IMG/VR virus record: IMGVR_UViG_3300022913_000005
Location: 1 to 29,581 of that record
Origin: a virus
Direction: 5' to 3' (one strand)
DNA length: 29,581 bases
The notes beneath the pieces were generated by a model. It saw only the letters and a list, made by a program, of their open reading frames with translations. It made no database searches and had not been told where the DNA came from. Shown in pieces: positions 8,735 through 18,019 of this stretch. How positions within the stretch are numbered: the stretch's first letter is position 1; each line of letters begins with the position of its first letter. Made by a program: the position numbers and the translations under genes.

Positions 8735-9517
8735 TTATAAAGCAAGGTTTCTTATGTCAACACCCAAAGCTCTGGCTGCTCCTTCAACACCATGTTTCGA
8801 AATAAGGTCATTAACGGCTGCTGTGTTAGCGGCTAACGCTGCTACTTTAGCTGTACTACCCCATTGTTTACTCAACGATTTAAGCTCAGGCTTATCAATT
8901 GCGTCAAAACTTGTAGTGTTTACAGAACCGTCAGGATTTACTGACTGTTGCTTTGGATTTCCATTCAGGCTGAATGCCTGTTTAAATAGCACTGGGTTTG
9001 ATTTAGCCATTGTCTGAATAGCTTCGTCATTCATCCCCATTGATGCGCCCTTCTCTCGTAACTTTGCTTCATAATCTGAACCAAACATCTTCTGAGCTGC
9101 TTGAATACTCTCAGTTTGATTAGCTTGTTCCATCTCATTTACTTTGAATGCAGTTACTTGATTGACCGCAGTTTGTTGTGCTTCTAGTAGTATAGCCTGT
9201 TTAAGGGCTTCGACATCCACAGAGGCTGGTGTGCTCGTGGGATCAGTTGGTGTTTGCATTTGTTGATTTCCTTGAAATTTAGCAAGGGCATCATCTAGCT
9301 TGGTAGCTTGGTCTAGCTTAGCCTGTGCATCTGCCAACTGCTGTTTTAATGTAGAGTTCTCTGTTTCGATTGTACTGATGTGATTATCTGCATTAATGAT
9401 TTTAGTTTTAGCAGCATCTGCATCGTACGTACGTTCGCCTACTGAGAACAAAGGCTTTGGTTCCTGTGTCGCTTGGTTAGCGTTGTCCTGATTTGTTTTA
9501 TTGTCTTGGTCAGACAT
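8735..9517 (-). CDS. Capsid scaffolding protein
   Basis: 260 aa, highly charged and rich in Gln, Ala, Asp and Lys. There is a disordered N-terminus (residues 1-22, many Asn/Gln/Asp), a long coiled coil about 45-80 (STIETENSTLKQQLADAQAK) and a helical C-terminal region. Low aromatic content, lack of Cys, and the position just upstream of the capsid gene are hallmarks of assembly scaffolds, which fill the procapsid and leave before or during DNA packaging. No protease motif is visible. Confidence 0.85.
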   Translation of the reverse strand: MSDQDNKTNQDNANQATQEPKPLFSVGERTYDADAAKTKIINADNHISTIETENSTLKQQLADAQAKLDQATKLDDALAKFQGNQQMQTPTDPTSTPASVDVEALKQAILLEAQQTAVNQVTAFKVNEMEQANQTESIQAAQKMFGSDYEAKLREKGASMGMNDEAIQTMAKSNPVLFKQAFSLNGNPKQQSVNPDGSVNTTSFDAIDKPELKSLSKQWGSTAKVAALAANTAAVNDLISKHGVEGAARALGVDIRNLAL

Positions 9518-9532
9518 AAATCACCTTATGAG

Positions 9533-9814
9533 CTAAAGCTCGTGGTTAAGTTGTTTTTGGAGTTTACGTAAGATCTTTTTCTGACCTTTGTAGTTAGCCC
9601 CTATGTATTTACTCTGGAATAAAGACACAAAATCAATCTTTGAATCTTCTTCCTCTTGTATTGTATTCAGTTGATCTTCGAGAGATTTAATGAATTCTTG
9701 TGTGATCTCGTTGGCGTACCAGTTCTTGTATATTTGAACTAACTTATCTTTATCTTCTTTTGATGTAGCCTTTGAGAATTTTGTACTAAGGAAACTAGGT
9801 ATTTTAAAGCTCAC
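9533..9814 (-). CDS. Small basic protein between portal and scaffold (GTG start)
   Basis: 93 aa. A longer reading of the frame exists to 9958, but it lies wholly inside the portal gene and gives an unnatural Ser/Arg-rich N-terminus. The better start is GTG at 9814-9812, placed 6 nt after AGGAGG, overlapping the portal stop by 11 bases. The protein (SFKIPSFLSTKFSKATSKE at its N-terminus) is Lys-rich and helical, with an acidic central patch (QEEEDSKID). The family is not recognised. A portal- or scaffold-associated assembly factor is possible. Confidence 0.7.
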   Translation of the reverse strand: MSFKIPSFLSTKFSKATSKEDKDKLVQIYKNWYANEITQEFIKSLEDQLNTIQEEEDSKIDFVSLFQSKYIGANYKGQKKILRKLQKQLNHEL

Positions 9815-11576
9815 CTTCCTCCTCCTGTATCTGAACTTCCTGTAAGCTAGGCTCAGAGAACTCCTGTACCTGTTCTTCTGCTGCCAGTGCTTGCATTTGC
9901 TGAGCTTGTTGTTGCTCTTCAATACTAGCGAACTTGCGGAACATCTGGAAGTCTTCAAAACCGTACACGGAGTTAACAGCCTGTGTTAAGTTCCATGAGT
10001 CTAAATGAGGAGCTACGAACTGAGATAAGTTAGTATTACTTAACTGAGTTAAACCAGCTTGTTGCTGTAGCGCTCTAGCGAACCTACGTGCCCCGTACGG
10101 CATTAACTTACCATTAGTTGATAGATCATCCTTTGTGACTTCAAGTACGCTGAAAATACCCTCAGAGTCCGAATCTAGTACTTTCACAACAGAGCTGAAG
10201 TATTCTTTAGCTATCTCAATCTCTGAGGTAATCAGAGGCTCTAAGAACTCTTGCTCGAACTGCTCTGCTTTGTTTATGAAGCCTCGGAAAGCTCCATCAT
10301 TGAGAGACTGAACTTCAAACGCTGTCTTCTCACCCGAAGATCTAAAACCACTTAATTGCTGAGGGAGCCTTGCAGCTTTCCTAGCCATTTCTAAGTGCAT
10401 CTCTATTTCATTGTTGTATGAAAGGACTGTGGTATCAGGACTGATATCTGTAACACTACCACCTTCAGGGAGTATGTACTTAGTCTGACCTGTCACTTCG
10501 TCGTACACTTCATCAACATCTCCAACGAAAGCCCTATCTGGGTTCATGAATCTATCGATAGCGTCGTTCTTACTGTTCTCTCGATGATTGATCATGTAGT
10601 TCAGACCAATGACATTATCAAGAGCACCTTGTGACCAGAGGTTATCTGGACGAGGTTTCCAAGAAGCTTTATGTATCCTACAGTCGAGTTCCTGTTTATC
10701 AAACAACAATGTATCACGATCAACAACTGTTATACATCTACCTTTCTGTACAGAGCGTGTCTTAACATCATACACATCTCCATAAAACCAGAGTACCTCA
10801 ACAAAACCCGAAGTGTAGTACTGTTCGATTGTACCAAAACCATCTGGTATGTACTGGTTGTTTTTCTGTACGTTACTGGTATCTGTGTTCTGTGTTCCTT
10901 GATTTCTTTGAGAGAGAACGCGTTCCACTGCATCTTCTGATACCTCAATACCTCGTTCTCTTAAAGAGTCTGTCCACTGTAAGAACTCACCTGTAGACAT
11001 CATCCTGCGTATTACTTTAGCAGATGCTTCGAAAGAAGCAGCAGTTGGATTGAACACGATATCGTAAGGGCTTATCCGTACAGGAGTAGCTCCTGAGTAA
11101 CCTGATACTACATTACCTTCTTCATCCTTAACTGAATGATCTTGGTACTGTACCTGACAGAATGAGTTCCCGTATCGGTGATAATCATCTAGTAACTGAC
11201 GCAGTGTCTTCCTGAATCCATTAACAGTGTGTAAGTGTTTTATATAGGCTAAGACTTTCTTTCTTTTATCAACAGTGACAGCATCAAGGTCATAACCCCT
11301 CCAACCTAACCAGTCATCATGTGGTAACACGGTACCGTACATAATAGCATTTAGGTCTTCATGTATCTCTGATACAACAGGGATCATTGTCTTATGATCT
11401 GTCTCGTTATAACTTGTAGTGCTCGTATCTGTGGCGTGTATGTAGCTATCTATCTCACCCCAGAGGTTACGAGCGTTTACTCTGTAGTTGTTCCACTCGA
11501 ACCAAGCCATTGCAATTGCAGCAGCAGTCCTGTTACCATCAGAGTAATCTTCTATAGTAAATGGCTGTGTACTCAT
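9804..11576 (-). CDS. Portal (head-tail connector) protein
   Basis: 590 aa. It forms the dodecameric vertex through which DNA is packaged and ejected. The length, the position immediately after the large terminase (TAATG overlap at 11576-11578) and before scaffold/capsid, and a portal-like succession support this: N-terminal YRVNARNLWGEIDSYI, central beta/alpha domain (DIVFNPTAASFEAS), and a stem/wing helix region about 385-430 with ARKAARLPQQLSGFRS. The last 50 residues are very rich in Gln and Glu (barrel/tail region). Ribosome site is weak, so it is probably translationally coupled to the terminase gene. Confidence 0.88.
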   Translation of the reverse strand: MSTQPFTIEDYSDGNRTAAAIAMAWFEWNNYRVNARNLWGEIDSYIHATDTSTTSYNETDHKTMIPVVSEIHEDLNAIMYGTVLPHDDWLGWRGYDLDAVTVDKRKKVLAYIKHLHTVNGFRKTLRQLLDDYHRYGNSFCQVQYQDHSVKDEEGNVVSGYSGATPVRISPYDIVFNPTAASFEASAKVIRRMMSTGEFLQWTDSLRERGIEVSEDAVERVLSQRNQGTQNTDTSNVQKNNQYIPDGFGTIEQYYTSGFVEVLWFYGDVYDVKTRSVQKGRCITVVDRDTLLFDKQELDCRIHKASWKPRPDNLWSQGALDNVIGLNYMINHRENSKNDAIDRFMNPDRAFVGDVDEVYDEVTGQTKYILPEGGSVTDISPDTTVLSYNNEIEMHLEMARKAARLPQQLSGFRSSGEKTAFEVQSLNDGAFRGFINKAEQFEQEFLEPLITSEIEIAKEYFSSVVKVLDSDSEGIFSVLEVTKDDLSTNGKLMPYGARRFARALQQQAGLTQLSNTNLSQFVAPHLDSWNLTQAVNSVYGFEDFQMFRKFASIEEQQQAQQMQALAAEEQVQEFSEPSLQEVQIQEEEGEL

Positions 11577-13195
11577 TAAGCTCTTCGCCTCCTATTGAAA
11601 AACCGCGAACCCGCATCAACTACGTTCCCAGCCTTTTTGTTAGTACGGAAGTTACCTCCTTTCTTCCTCTGTCGAGGAGAGTTAGCAACAGCTATGTACA
11701 AACTATCTTTTAAATCGTCGTGGGGTGGTCTTGTAAGACGAAGCTCTTCTTCAAGATGCTTGGTGTAACCACCTTTGAAATGAATAACGGATTCGTTACG
11801 ATACATTGGTATTAAAGTAAGCTCAATACGTTCTTCTTTGTTCTTGGTACTTGGTTGTCCTTTAACTATGAGATTAGTTGTGTGCTTACGTACTTCATTC
11901 TGAATGAATGAAACAACAACAGAACCACCTACATTGGACTCAATAGTACATTCTTTGAATTGCCAGTACTCCCAAAGCTCTAAAAGCTCTGCGTAGTACT
12001 TCTCAACTTCAGATGTCTGGAAACGTTTCTGTTCAAGGACATACAAATAACCGTCCTCATCCCAGCCTATAACAGTAATAGCTGTGCTATCCCGTCTAGT
12101 ACGTTTTGTACCAGAACTCTCTGTGAAGGCTAAATCCATACCACAATGGAGTCGTAATGGTTTATCACCGTACAACCACTGACCGTTCTTCATCTTCAGA
12201 TGTCTTGGGTCTCCGTAGTGGAAGCATTTGGCATCAACGTTGTCAGTATCTGCTGCATTCGGATCGTTGTAGTACTGAGCGTAGAACAACTCAAGATTGA
12301 ACGCATTAGATTTCTTTTTACTGAGTTCAGTAGCGTTGAATCCGTACCAATTACCGTCTTTACCCTTAGCCCTAGGCCATACATACGTACCCGTTCCGTC
12401 TCTGGTTCGACTACTCTCAACCACGCGCTCAAACCAATTCCACAAAGGCTTGACTTCAAGCGTTTCACCAGTGTCATCATCTATGACCTCGTAATGTTTC
12501 TGTTTTAGATCCGAGTACAGGTCATTATCTCCGTACCGTGTACCTACTAACCACATAATACTACCTGTAGTAGCAATACTGGAGAATGACTGGTACACCT
12601 CTCGGATATCCTCTCTCTCAGCAGCCGAACGGTAGTTCTCATTCGTAACTAAATCATCGAACACACAAAGTTTGAAGTGAGCACCCGTATTGGTACTCTT
12701 AGCTGACGTAGCGAATATCGTTGGGTCTTTCTCTGATTTAGGTCTATCAGGATGATCTACACTGAATTCTGTCTTAGTCCAAGCTCCTGTACTCTTATGC
12801 TCGAGTTGCTTAGTTCTGGCGTTTATTTCGTAGTTCAAAGTCTTAGGCCAGAGTTCTCTGTGGAAGTCTGACTTGAAGACATTCTTAATAATAGTAAGCT
12901 GTCGTTCTGACAGCGTTGGGTTAGAGGATACATACGCAATAGTGAACCAAGGGTATTTAGTTATAGCCCAAGACGCTGCTACTGCAATACAGAAGCTCTT
13001 CTGGTGGTCACGAGGAACTAATGCCCCTGAGTTATCACCTTCTCCGAACTCCATTGCATTCTCTAATGATTTCTGAAAGAACATAAAAAGTTCTTCGTGG
13101 ACATCACCAAAGTAACGATTAGGGAACATTACCTTAGCGTACTCAAACAAGGACGATTCACATAACTCCCTAATATCATCAACTGTCATTGCCAT
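11576..13195 (-). CDS. Terminase large subunit (ATPase/nuclease)
   Basis: 539 aa DNA-packaging motor. The N-terminal ATPase has a Walker A variant at residues 59-68 (LVPRDHQKSF, ending in Lys-Ser), Walker B with catalytic acid at 176-182 (KLCVFDD) and a coupling motif around 212-220 (SIMWLVGTR). The C-terminal RNase H-fold nuclease shows the expected acidic residues: Asp354 in GMDLAF, Glu419 in CTIESN, and the late PPHDDLKDS Asp cluster. Length and domain order are normal for the family. The start at 13195 follows the small membrane protein gene by 9 bases. The motor type cannot tell directly whether packaging is by headful or by terminal repeats. Confidence 0.95.
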   Translation of the reverse strand: MAMTVDDIRELCESSLFEYAKVMFPNRYFGDVHEELFMFFQKSLENAMEFGEGDNSGALVPRDHQKSFCIAVAASWAITKYPWFTIAYVSSNPTLSERQLTIIKNVFKSDFHRELWPKTLNYEINARTKQLEHKSTGAWTKTEFSVDHPDRPKSEKDPTIFATSAKSTNTGAHFKLCVFDDLVTNENYRSAAEREDIREVYQSFSSIATTGSIMWLVGTRYGDNDLYSDLKQKHYEVIDDDTGETLEVKPLWNWFERVVESSRTRDGTGTYVWPRAKGKDGNWYGFNATELSKKKSNAFNLELFYAQYYNDPNAADTDNVDAKCFHYGDPRHLKMKNGQWLYGDKPLRLHCGMDLAFTESSGTKRTRRDSTAITVIGWDEDGYLYVLEQKRFQTSEVEKYYAELLELWEYWQFKECTIESNVGGSVVVSFIQNEVRKHTTNLIVKGQPSTKNKEERIELTLIPMYRNESVIHFKGGYTKHLEEELRLTRPPHDDLKDSLYIAVANSPRQRKKGGNFRTNKKAGNVVDAGSRFFNRRRRA

Positions 13196-13204
13196 TTGTT
13201 GTCC

Positions 13205-13429
13205 TTACTTCTTTGTTACGAAGTCTTTGATTTCATCGAGAGATTTTTCAATACGTGAAAGATGGTCTTTCAAGTTATCATCCGTCACATACTTCTCTGC
13301 TACGTGAAGTTTATGTTCACTTAACTCTTTCTTCAGAGTCTCTACATCCTTTTTAAGTGGGAACAAAATCCAGACTCCTAATATATTAATACATGCAAAA
13401 ACTAGTAGGATTATTTGGTATTGTGTCAT
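13205..13429 (-). CDS. Small membrane-anchored coiled-coil protein
   Basis: 74 aa. One N-terminal membrane segment (residues 5-24, QIILLVFACINILGVWILF) is followed by a Lys/Glu-rich coiled coil (25-70). ATG at 13429 overlaps the small terminase stop by 4 bases (ATGA). An inner-membrane anchor with a periplasmic coiled coil is the architecture of i-spanins, and also of DUF2730-like phage proteins near terminase genes. The sequence does not decide between them, and no nested outer-membrane spanin was seen in another frame. Confidence 0.65.
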   Translation of the reverse strand: MTQYQIILLVFACINILGVWILFPLKKDVETLKKELSEHKLHVAEKYVTDDNLKDHLSRIEKSLDEIKDFVTKK

Positions 13430-13878
13430 TTCTTAGCCCCCTTAAAAAGATCAGTTACTGAGCTAGATGAAGGCGTTGCCACCTTCTTCTCAGGACGACC
13501 TTTAGAACCTTTCGAAGAGTCTTCGTATAAGAATTTAGCTGCTGTTACATTACCTTGTTCAGCTTGCTCAAGCAGCTTCTTTTTCCCTAACGAAGCATCC
13601 CTCTTCTTCATATCATCTCGCCATTGTTTTAGACCCCTGATATTTCTCTCAGGTAGTCCGTTCATGAACCAGTCCAAAGTACACAGTTTTTCCCAATGAA
13701 CCATATTACCAACAATGGTAAGGGCTGCTTCGTACTCATCTGTGCTTGCCATGTATATCTCATACACGGATTGATAATCCCCGTAAGATTCATGCTTGAG
13801 TGTGTAAGGGGCTTCCTTGTTCCACTCAGCAAACAACTTTTGCGTTAGCATTATGTTATTTTTTCCACGTAATGACAT
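13426..13878 (-). CDS. Putative terminase small subunit
   Basis: 150 aa. The helical middle region (LDWFMNGLPERNIRGLKQW, then a Lys-rich helix) and the C-terminal linker with KGSKGRPEKK resemble small terminases of short-tailed phages, which recognise the packaging site and hand DNA to the large subunit two genes downstream. The start is chosen at ATG 13878-13876, with GAGG 7 nt upstream. A GTG one codon earlier (13881) is possible. The start overlaps the tailspike stop. There is no canonical HTH I can be sure of, so the call rests on pattern plus position. Confidence 0.6.
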   Translation of the reverse strand: MSLRGKNNIMLTQKLFAEWNKEAPYTLKHESYGDYQSVYEIYMASTDEYEAALTIVGNMVHWEKLCTLDWFMNGLPERNIRGLKQWRDDMKKRDASLGKKKLLEQAEQGNVTAAKFLYEDSSKGSKGRPEKKVATPSSSSVTDLFKGAKK

Positions 13879-15662
13879 CACACCACCTCGGCTATCACTA
13901 ACTTGCTGAACTCCGCAGCGCTTGTCAGGGTGATATTACCACCTGTGTTCTGAGTTAGGACAACGCTTACCGAATCACCTTCATTTAAGTTCAAAGGTTC
14001 TGATGTTTGGATTGAAAAATCACCAGTGGATGATGTCGATTTCTGAAATCTAACGAGTTCAGAGCCATTCACCCTGATTACTAAATCGTACTTTGAGTTC
14101 ACATTATCTGCTCCATGACGTAACCTAGCAGTAACTACAACCCTTCTTTTCGTTTTCGAAACGTATTCATAGCTACCTGCATTGAATTCACCTTGGCTAT
14201 CAGTGATAACATTTGCGAATTCCACCACAGTAGCTACTCCGTTAGGAATTACTTGAGCATTAGGGCTAACAGAGGTGTAAGCTTTATCTGCTGTTGATAT
14301 AAACGAATCAGATACATCATTAACTTCTCCACTTGCGAAAGTACCTCGAACCCTAGTATCCGTGAATATATTTGTATCCACAGAGCTACCAGCATTGATT
14401 GCGAAGTTGGCATTTGGAGAGTCGTACACTTGGTTATTTACAAAAGTATTACCAGAAGGTAAGCTTGCTCCAGAGTTATCCTCTGTCCCAACTCCATAAG
14501 AAGTAGTCAATGAGTCATTGTTTGGGTTCACATCATATACTAGGTTACTTGCAAAAAGATTACCTTCTGCTGGCAATCCCACAGTCTGTGATCCAAATAC
14601 GCCAACTCCATAACTTCTTGGGGATTTCACCACATTGTTCGCTATGATGTTGTAAGAGCCACCGTTAACTATCTTAACACCTGCCGATAGGCAGTTATTT
14701 AAAACATTCTGCGAGATATTACAGGCTTGACCAAAACAGTCAATACCTTCGCCTACATTAGTAATAATGTTATCTGTTACGGAATGAGAAGAACTGGTTG
14801 GGTGTTGTATGTTTATACCATCTGTCTGATACCCATACAAAGCTTCAAAATTAGCACCAACGTTTATATTATATATCCTGTTTCCAGATACAATACAACC
14901 AAAAGAAGGTTCAGCTCCTACTCGATTATCATCCATTGATATACCAGTGAGTTGCCCTCCACTTATAACATCATCTGTGAAGAAATCGTGTATTTTGTTA
15001 TCTCTGAATTCACTGTTAACAGAAGAATCAACTCGTAGTCCAATAGACTTGGCAAAGTTGAAAATAGTACAGTCTATTATCTTCACACGATCAGCATCTC
15101 GTACAGCAAGGGGTGTTGTGGTTATCCTGTCATTAGTTGTGCTATCTGGTCTTATAGTAGCGCCCCTCAGCGTTACATCCGAAGCACTCACAAGAAGAAC
15201 TGTCCCATCAATAGAATCAAACACGCCATCTGTTCTGTCAAATGACGTGGTATCTGCGAGAATCTCAAAAGCTCCAGATAGCTCAGTACCAGATGTATCC
15301 ATTATCACACGGCTTCTTAAGAAGAAGACACCACCTTGAGAGTGTGGTGATTTACCTCTAACCGCAGCTTGTAAAGGAAGGGTATCATCTGTGATACCAT
15401 CGCCTACCGCCCCAACTTCTTTTACGTCGAAGCTTGAAGATACTAGTATGAACTCATAGCCTTGGTTGTTGGAAAGTCTTGGCTCTCCGAGATCAGATGG
15501 TGACTGAGAAGGGGTAATCGTATTACCAGTGTAGGCCCAATGAGATCCACCTCCATCCCCTTGGTTATAATAGCCTTCTGTTCTCACGGTGAAGCCAGAA
15601 GGGGAAGACACGGGTATCTTACCATTTGCTATGAAATTTTGTGTAGTAGTCCACCCTTTCAT
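13878..15662 (-). CDS. Tailspike with right-handed beta-helix (pectate-lyase-3 type)
   Basis: 594 aa receptor-binding/depolymerase candidate. Residues 79-100 carry the classic start of Pectate_lyase_3 folds (DVKEVGAVGDGITDDTLPLQ), preceded by a GYYNQGDGGGSHW motif common in phage tailspikes. Residues about 100-430 are a long run of beta-helix rungs with many N-x-I/V and G-N repeats. The C-terminal part (about 455-594, ending SAAEFSKLVIAEVV) looks like a beta-sandwich trimerisation or sugar-binding domain. It probably cleaves or binds surface polysaccharide. Catalytic residues cannot be assigned by eye. It is the third gene of a fibre cassette. Confidence 0.85.
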   Translation of the reverse strand: MKGWTTTQNFIANGKIPVSSPSGFTVRTEGYYNQGDGGGSHWAYTGNTITPSQSPSDLGEPRLSNNQGYEFILVSSSFDVKEVGAVGDGITDDTLPLQAAVRGKSPHSQGGVFFLRSRVIMDTSGTELSGAFEILADTTSFDRTDGVFDSIDGTVLLVSASDVTLRGATIRPDSTTNDRITTTPLAVRDADRVKIIDCTIFNFAKSIGLRVDSSVNSEFRDNKIHDFFTDDVISGGQLTGISMDDNRVGAEPSFGCIVSGNRIYNINVGANFEALYGYQTDGINIQHPTSSSHSVTDNIITNVGEGIDCFGQACNISQNVLNNCLSAGVKIVNGGSYNIIANNVVKSPRSYGVGVFGSQTVGLPAEGNLFASNLVYDVNPNNDSLTTSYGVGTEDNSGASLPSGNTFVNNQVYDSPNANFAINAGSSVDTNIFTDTRVRGTFASGEVNDVSDSFISTADKAYTSVSPNAQVIPNGVATVVEFANVITDSQGEFNAGSYEYVSKTKRRVVVTARLRHGADNVNSKYDLVIRVNGSELVRFQKSTSSTGDFSIQTSEPLNLNEGDSVSVVLTQNTGGNITLTSAAEFSKLVIAEVV

Positions 15663-16435
15663 TAGTACTTAACCTCGAAATAAACTGTAGTATCTGCACT
15701 AGGATTACCTACTAAATAAGCACCTGTTGATACATCAAAAATCTTTATATTGAATTGACCGTTCGTACCACCAGTTACCTTACTAGGTGCTTTACATAGA
15801 TAAGAGTCAGGTGCTGCTGTTGTCATGTACGCAACAGGAACAGGGTCTATACCTGTCTTTGCATCGATACCTGCTACTGTTATCTTCAAATCAGGAGCTG
15901 CGTAAGAGTACGCAAACACACCATTAGTAGGAGATCTTTCTTCAAGAACAACGTTACCTGCTACGTCTATTGTGACCGTCCCAGATGCCCATACACTGAC
16001 GTTATCGACACCTTCAATGGCTTCCATACGAGGCTCTCTGAACTCAGCAGAACCTCCTGAATCTGTTACTATGCCACAAACTATACTCATACTTTCTGAG
16101 GCAGGTGTGTGGTCTTCTTTGACTGTGTACACAAGTTCGTAACTCTTCCACTCAAAACTGTCAATTCGTTGCTCTGCTACGAGGGAAGTCTCGCTGGGGT
16201 AGTCTATGAAGATACCTGCATCTGTGTCTGTGTCGCCAGACGTAGAAAGCAGCCTTGCTTCTACCCTGAATCGGAATGTTTGACCAGCTTTAACAACTTT
16301 AGTTAAACGTTTATAAGCTTGGTCTCCTATACCGCCAGAAGTCTCTAATGTATAGCTAGCGTTTGTTGAAACGGAGCCGCCACCAGATGTAGTGTCTTCC
16401 CATGTTTCCCATGTTCTGTCAATAACTACACCCAT
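15662..16435 (-). CDS. Accessory tail fibre / carbohydrate-binding-like protein
   Basis: 257 aa, predicted all-beta, rich in Thr, Gly, Val and Ser. Residues 1-140 have a jelly-roll-like pattern (TFRFRVEARLLSTSGDTD, then RIDSFEWKSYELVYTVK and an EFREPRME segment near 130) like carbohydrate-binding modules that pack two beta sheets. Residues 145-257 form a second beta domain. It is translationally linked to the GDPD fibre upstream and the tailspike downstream by one-base overlaps. Probably a virion adhesin component. No enzymatic motif is visible. Confidence 0.6.
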   Translation of the reverse strand: MGVVIDRTWETWEDTTSGGGSVSTNASYTLETSGGIGDQAYKRLTKVVKAGQTFRFRVEARLLSTSGDTDTDAGIFIDYPSETSLVAEQRIDSFEWKSYELVYTVKEDHTPASESMSIVCGIVTDSGGSAEFREPRMEAIEGVDNVSVWASGTVTIDVAGNVVLEERSPTNGVFAYSYAAPDLKITVAGIDAKTGIDPVPVAYMTTAAPDSYLCKAPSKVTGGTNGQFNIKIFDVSTGAYLVGNPSADTTVYFEVKY

Positions 16436-17640
16436 TATAAACCTCTCCTGTCAAAATTAATGTTTCGATCACATATCATACGAACACACCCTTGGTTGTA
16501 CAGTGAGATGGCTTCTTCTTTCTTGTTTATAGTCCAAGCCATAAGACCTAGGCCAGCGTCGAGGATCTGTTGTGTGAATGTAGGATTCTGTATTAAAGTA
16601 GTCTTGTTGTACAGGAGATCGTTTATACCTGCACTTCTTGCAGCTTGTATGTTACCAGCGATATCTGTTGAGTCTACTAACCAACCTAAAACTACACGAG
16701 CATCTAGGTTACGTAATATCTGAAGATCTGTCAATATAAAGGACTGGAAAGTGCATTGCTCTAGGAGCTTGTTGTCCTTGATAACATTGTACAGGTCAGT
16801 TACATCTGAAGCAGATCTTCGGTTCTTTATCTCTGGGTAAAAATACAAACGAGACTGTTTTGCATACAACAAGAAATCATCTAATCGTGTTATACGAAGA
16901 GGAGCATATCCTGTTGAAGAAGCTGCTGTGTATTGTAAAGTATCTATGTAAGAACTATCTAAAGAGGTAAATGTCCCTGTACCATCCGTAAGGGCATCTA
17001 CAGTGGCGTCGTGAAATAAGTACCAAACACCATCTGCGCTGATACTGCAATCACACTCCAGTGAGTCAGCCCCTTGGCTGAAGGATTTACTTAGAGATAG
17101 TAAGGTGTTTTCAAAACCAATATCTCGGAAACCCCTGTGGGCATTAACCTCAGGAGCTGTCCTAAGTGTATAAGGAGAAGTGTCCTCATCTACATTTGTT
17201 ACTAAACCACCCTCTATGATAATGTAAGTACCTTCTGGGTACGTCTGATCAAGGATGAATGTGTTATCGTCCTGTACAATGTACTCAACACCTTTAACTA
17301 GTTGTCGAGAATCGATCACGCCATCGGATATATGAATAGTTGCTGCATCTACATTAACTAGTGAAACAACCTCTGTCTGACCTGCTGTAAGTTCTTGTGT
17401 ATCTCTGGTGACGAATGTACCATTTTCGATATCTACTAGATCTTGTAGACGTAGTGGCTCTGAACTAGAGATAGGCTGTGGTAAGTTGATGATACGATTA
17501 CTGTTCATATCGATCAGATCTTCCATCTGATTTGGACTAGTACCATCTCTATCTAGCATGGTATTGATGCTTTGCTGTATCTTTTCTAGTTCAGCATTTA
17601 TAGCTCTGACAGTTGCTACTGTATTGCGTCCGTATCTCAT
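16435..17640 (-). CDS. Tail fibre with glycerophosphodiester phosphodiesterase (GDPD) domain
   Basis: 401 aa. Residues 1-75 resemble the attachment end of short-tailed phage fibres (AINAELEKIQQSINTML, then MNSNRIINLPQPISSSEPL). Residues 164-401 are a complete GDPD TIM barrel: HRG at 168-170, ENT at 177-179, ExD at 195-197, HD at 210-211, PEIK with Glu270, and a C-terminal MAWTINKKEEAISLYNQG followed by RMICDR. All expected metal and acid/base residues are present. GDPD enzymes hydrolyse glycerol-phosphodiester bonds. On a virion this domain probably degrades a surface polymer with phosphodiester linkages. The N-terminal attachment role is inferred from the pattern, the enzyme call is strong. 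Confidence 0.9.
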   Translation of the reverse strand: MRYGRNTVATVRAINAELEKIQQSINTMLDRDGTSPNQMEDLIDMNSNRIINLPQPISSSEPLRLQDLVDIENGTFVTRDTQELTAGQTEVVSLVNVDAATIHISDGVIDSRQLVKGVEYIVQDDNTFILDQTYPEGTYIIIEGGLVTNVDEDTSPYTLRTAPEVNAHRGFRDIGFENTLLSLSKSFSQGADSLECDCSISADGVWYLFHDATVDALTDGTGTFTSLDSSYIDTLQYTAASSTGYAPLRITRLDDFLLYAKQSRLYFYPEIKNRRSASDVTDLYNVIKDNKLLEQCTFQSFILTDLQILRNLDARVVLGWLVDSTDIAGNIQAARSAGINDLLYNKTTLIQNPTFTQQILDAGLGLMAWTINKKEEAISLYNQGCVRMICDRNINFDRRGL

Positions 17641-17993
17641 TATTTCCCCTTGAAGCCATTAGCCATTTGAATTGTGAAGTAAAACACCAGAACTATATTA
17701 AAAGGATTAGCTAATGAATCCTTTAAGAAATCAAGGATACCCTGAGCTGCTGGAAGGCCTGCTACATGCAAACCTGCGTACAGTAGTGCAAAAAAGATGT
17801 ACAGTAGGGTAATGGAGATTGCTATAAAGCGTCTTGCTGGGGACTGGTGTTTAGTGCTTGTCTGGTATGCTAGTAGGAAGTCTGCTTGTTCCTTAGCAGT
17901 CATACCTCCAGTACCAGCTATCTTGTTGACAATATCAACAGCGGTATCTGTTACCTTATTGGAACTGAATAATCCTGCTAAGAACTTTAACAT
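17640..17993 (-). CDS. Holin-like membrane protein
   Basis: 117 aa. An amphipathic N-terminus (MLKFLAGLFSSN) and a cytoplasmic-looking segment with KEQADFLLAYQTSTKHQSPARRF are followed by two membrane segments: about 57-81 (IAISITLLYIFFALLYAGL) and 96-112 (FNIVLVFYFTIQMANGF). This matches small phage holins of the 3TM GTA-holin type, where the R-R-F motif precedes the first strong membrane helix. ATG at 17993 has AGGA 7 nt upstream. It is the first gene of the leftward operon. No endolysin gene is present in the window, so lysis partners lie elsewhere. Confidence 0.65.
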   Translation of the reverse strand: MLKFLAGLFSSNKVTDTAVDIVNKIAGTGGMTAKEQADFLLAYQTSTKHQSPARRFIAISITLLYIFFALLYAGLHVAGLPAAQGILDFLKDSLANPFNIVLVFYFTIQMANGFKGK

Positions 17994-18019
17994 AAGACAT
18001 CCTATTTGAATGATTACAA

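Noticed and set aside
9815-9958. Upstream extension of the 93-aa gene to a start at 9958
   Set aside because: It lies completely within the portal gene, encodes an unnatural basic segment, and the GTG at 9814 has a far better ribosome site.
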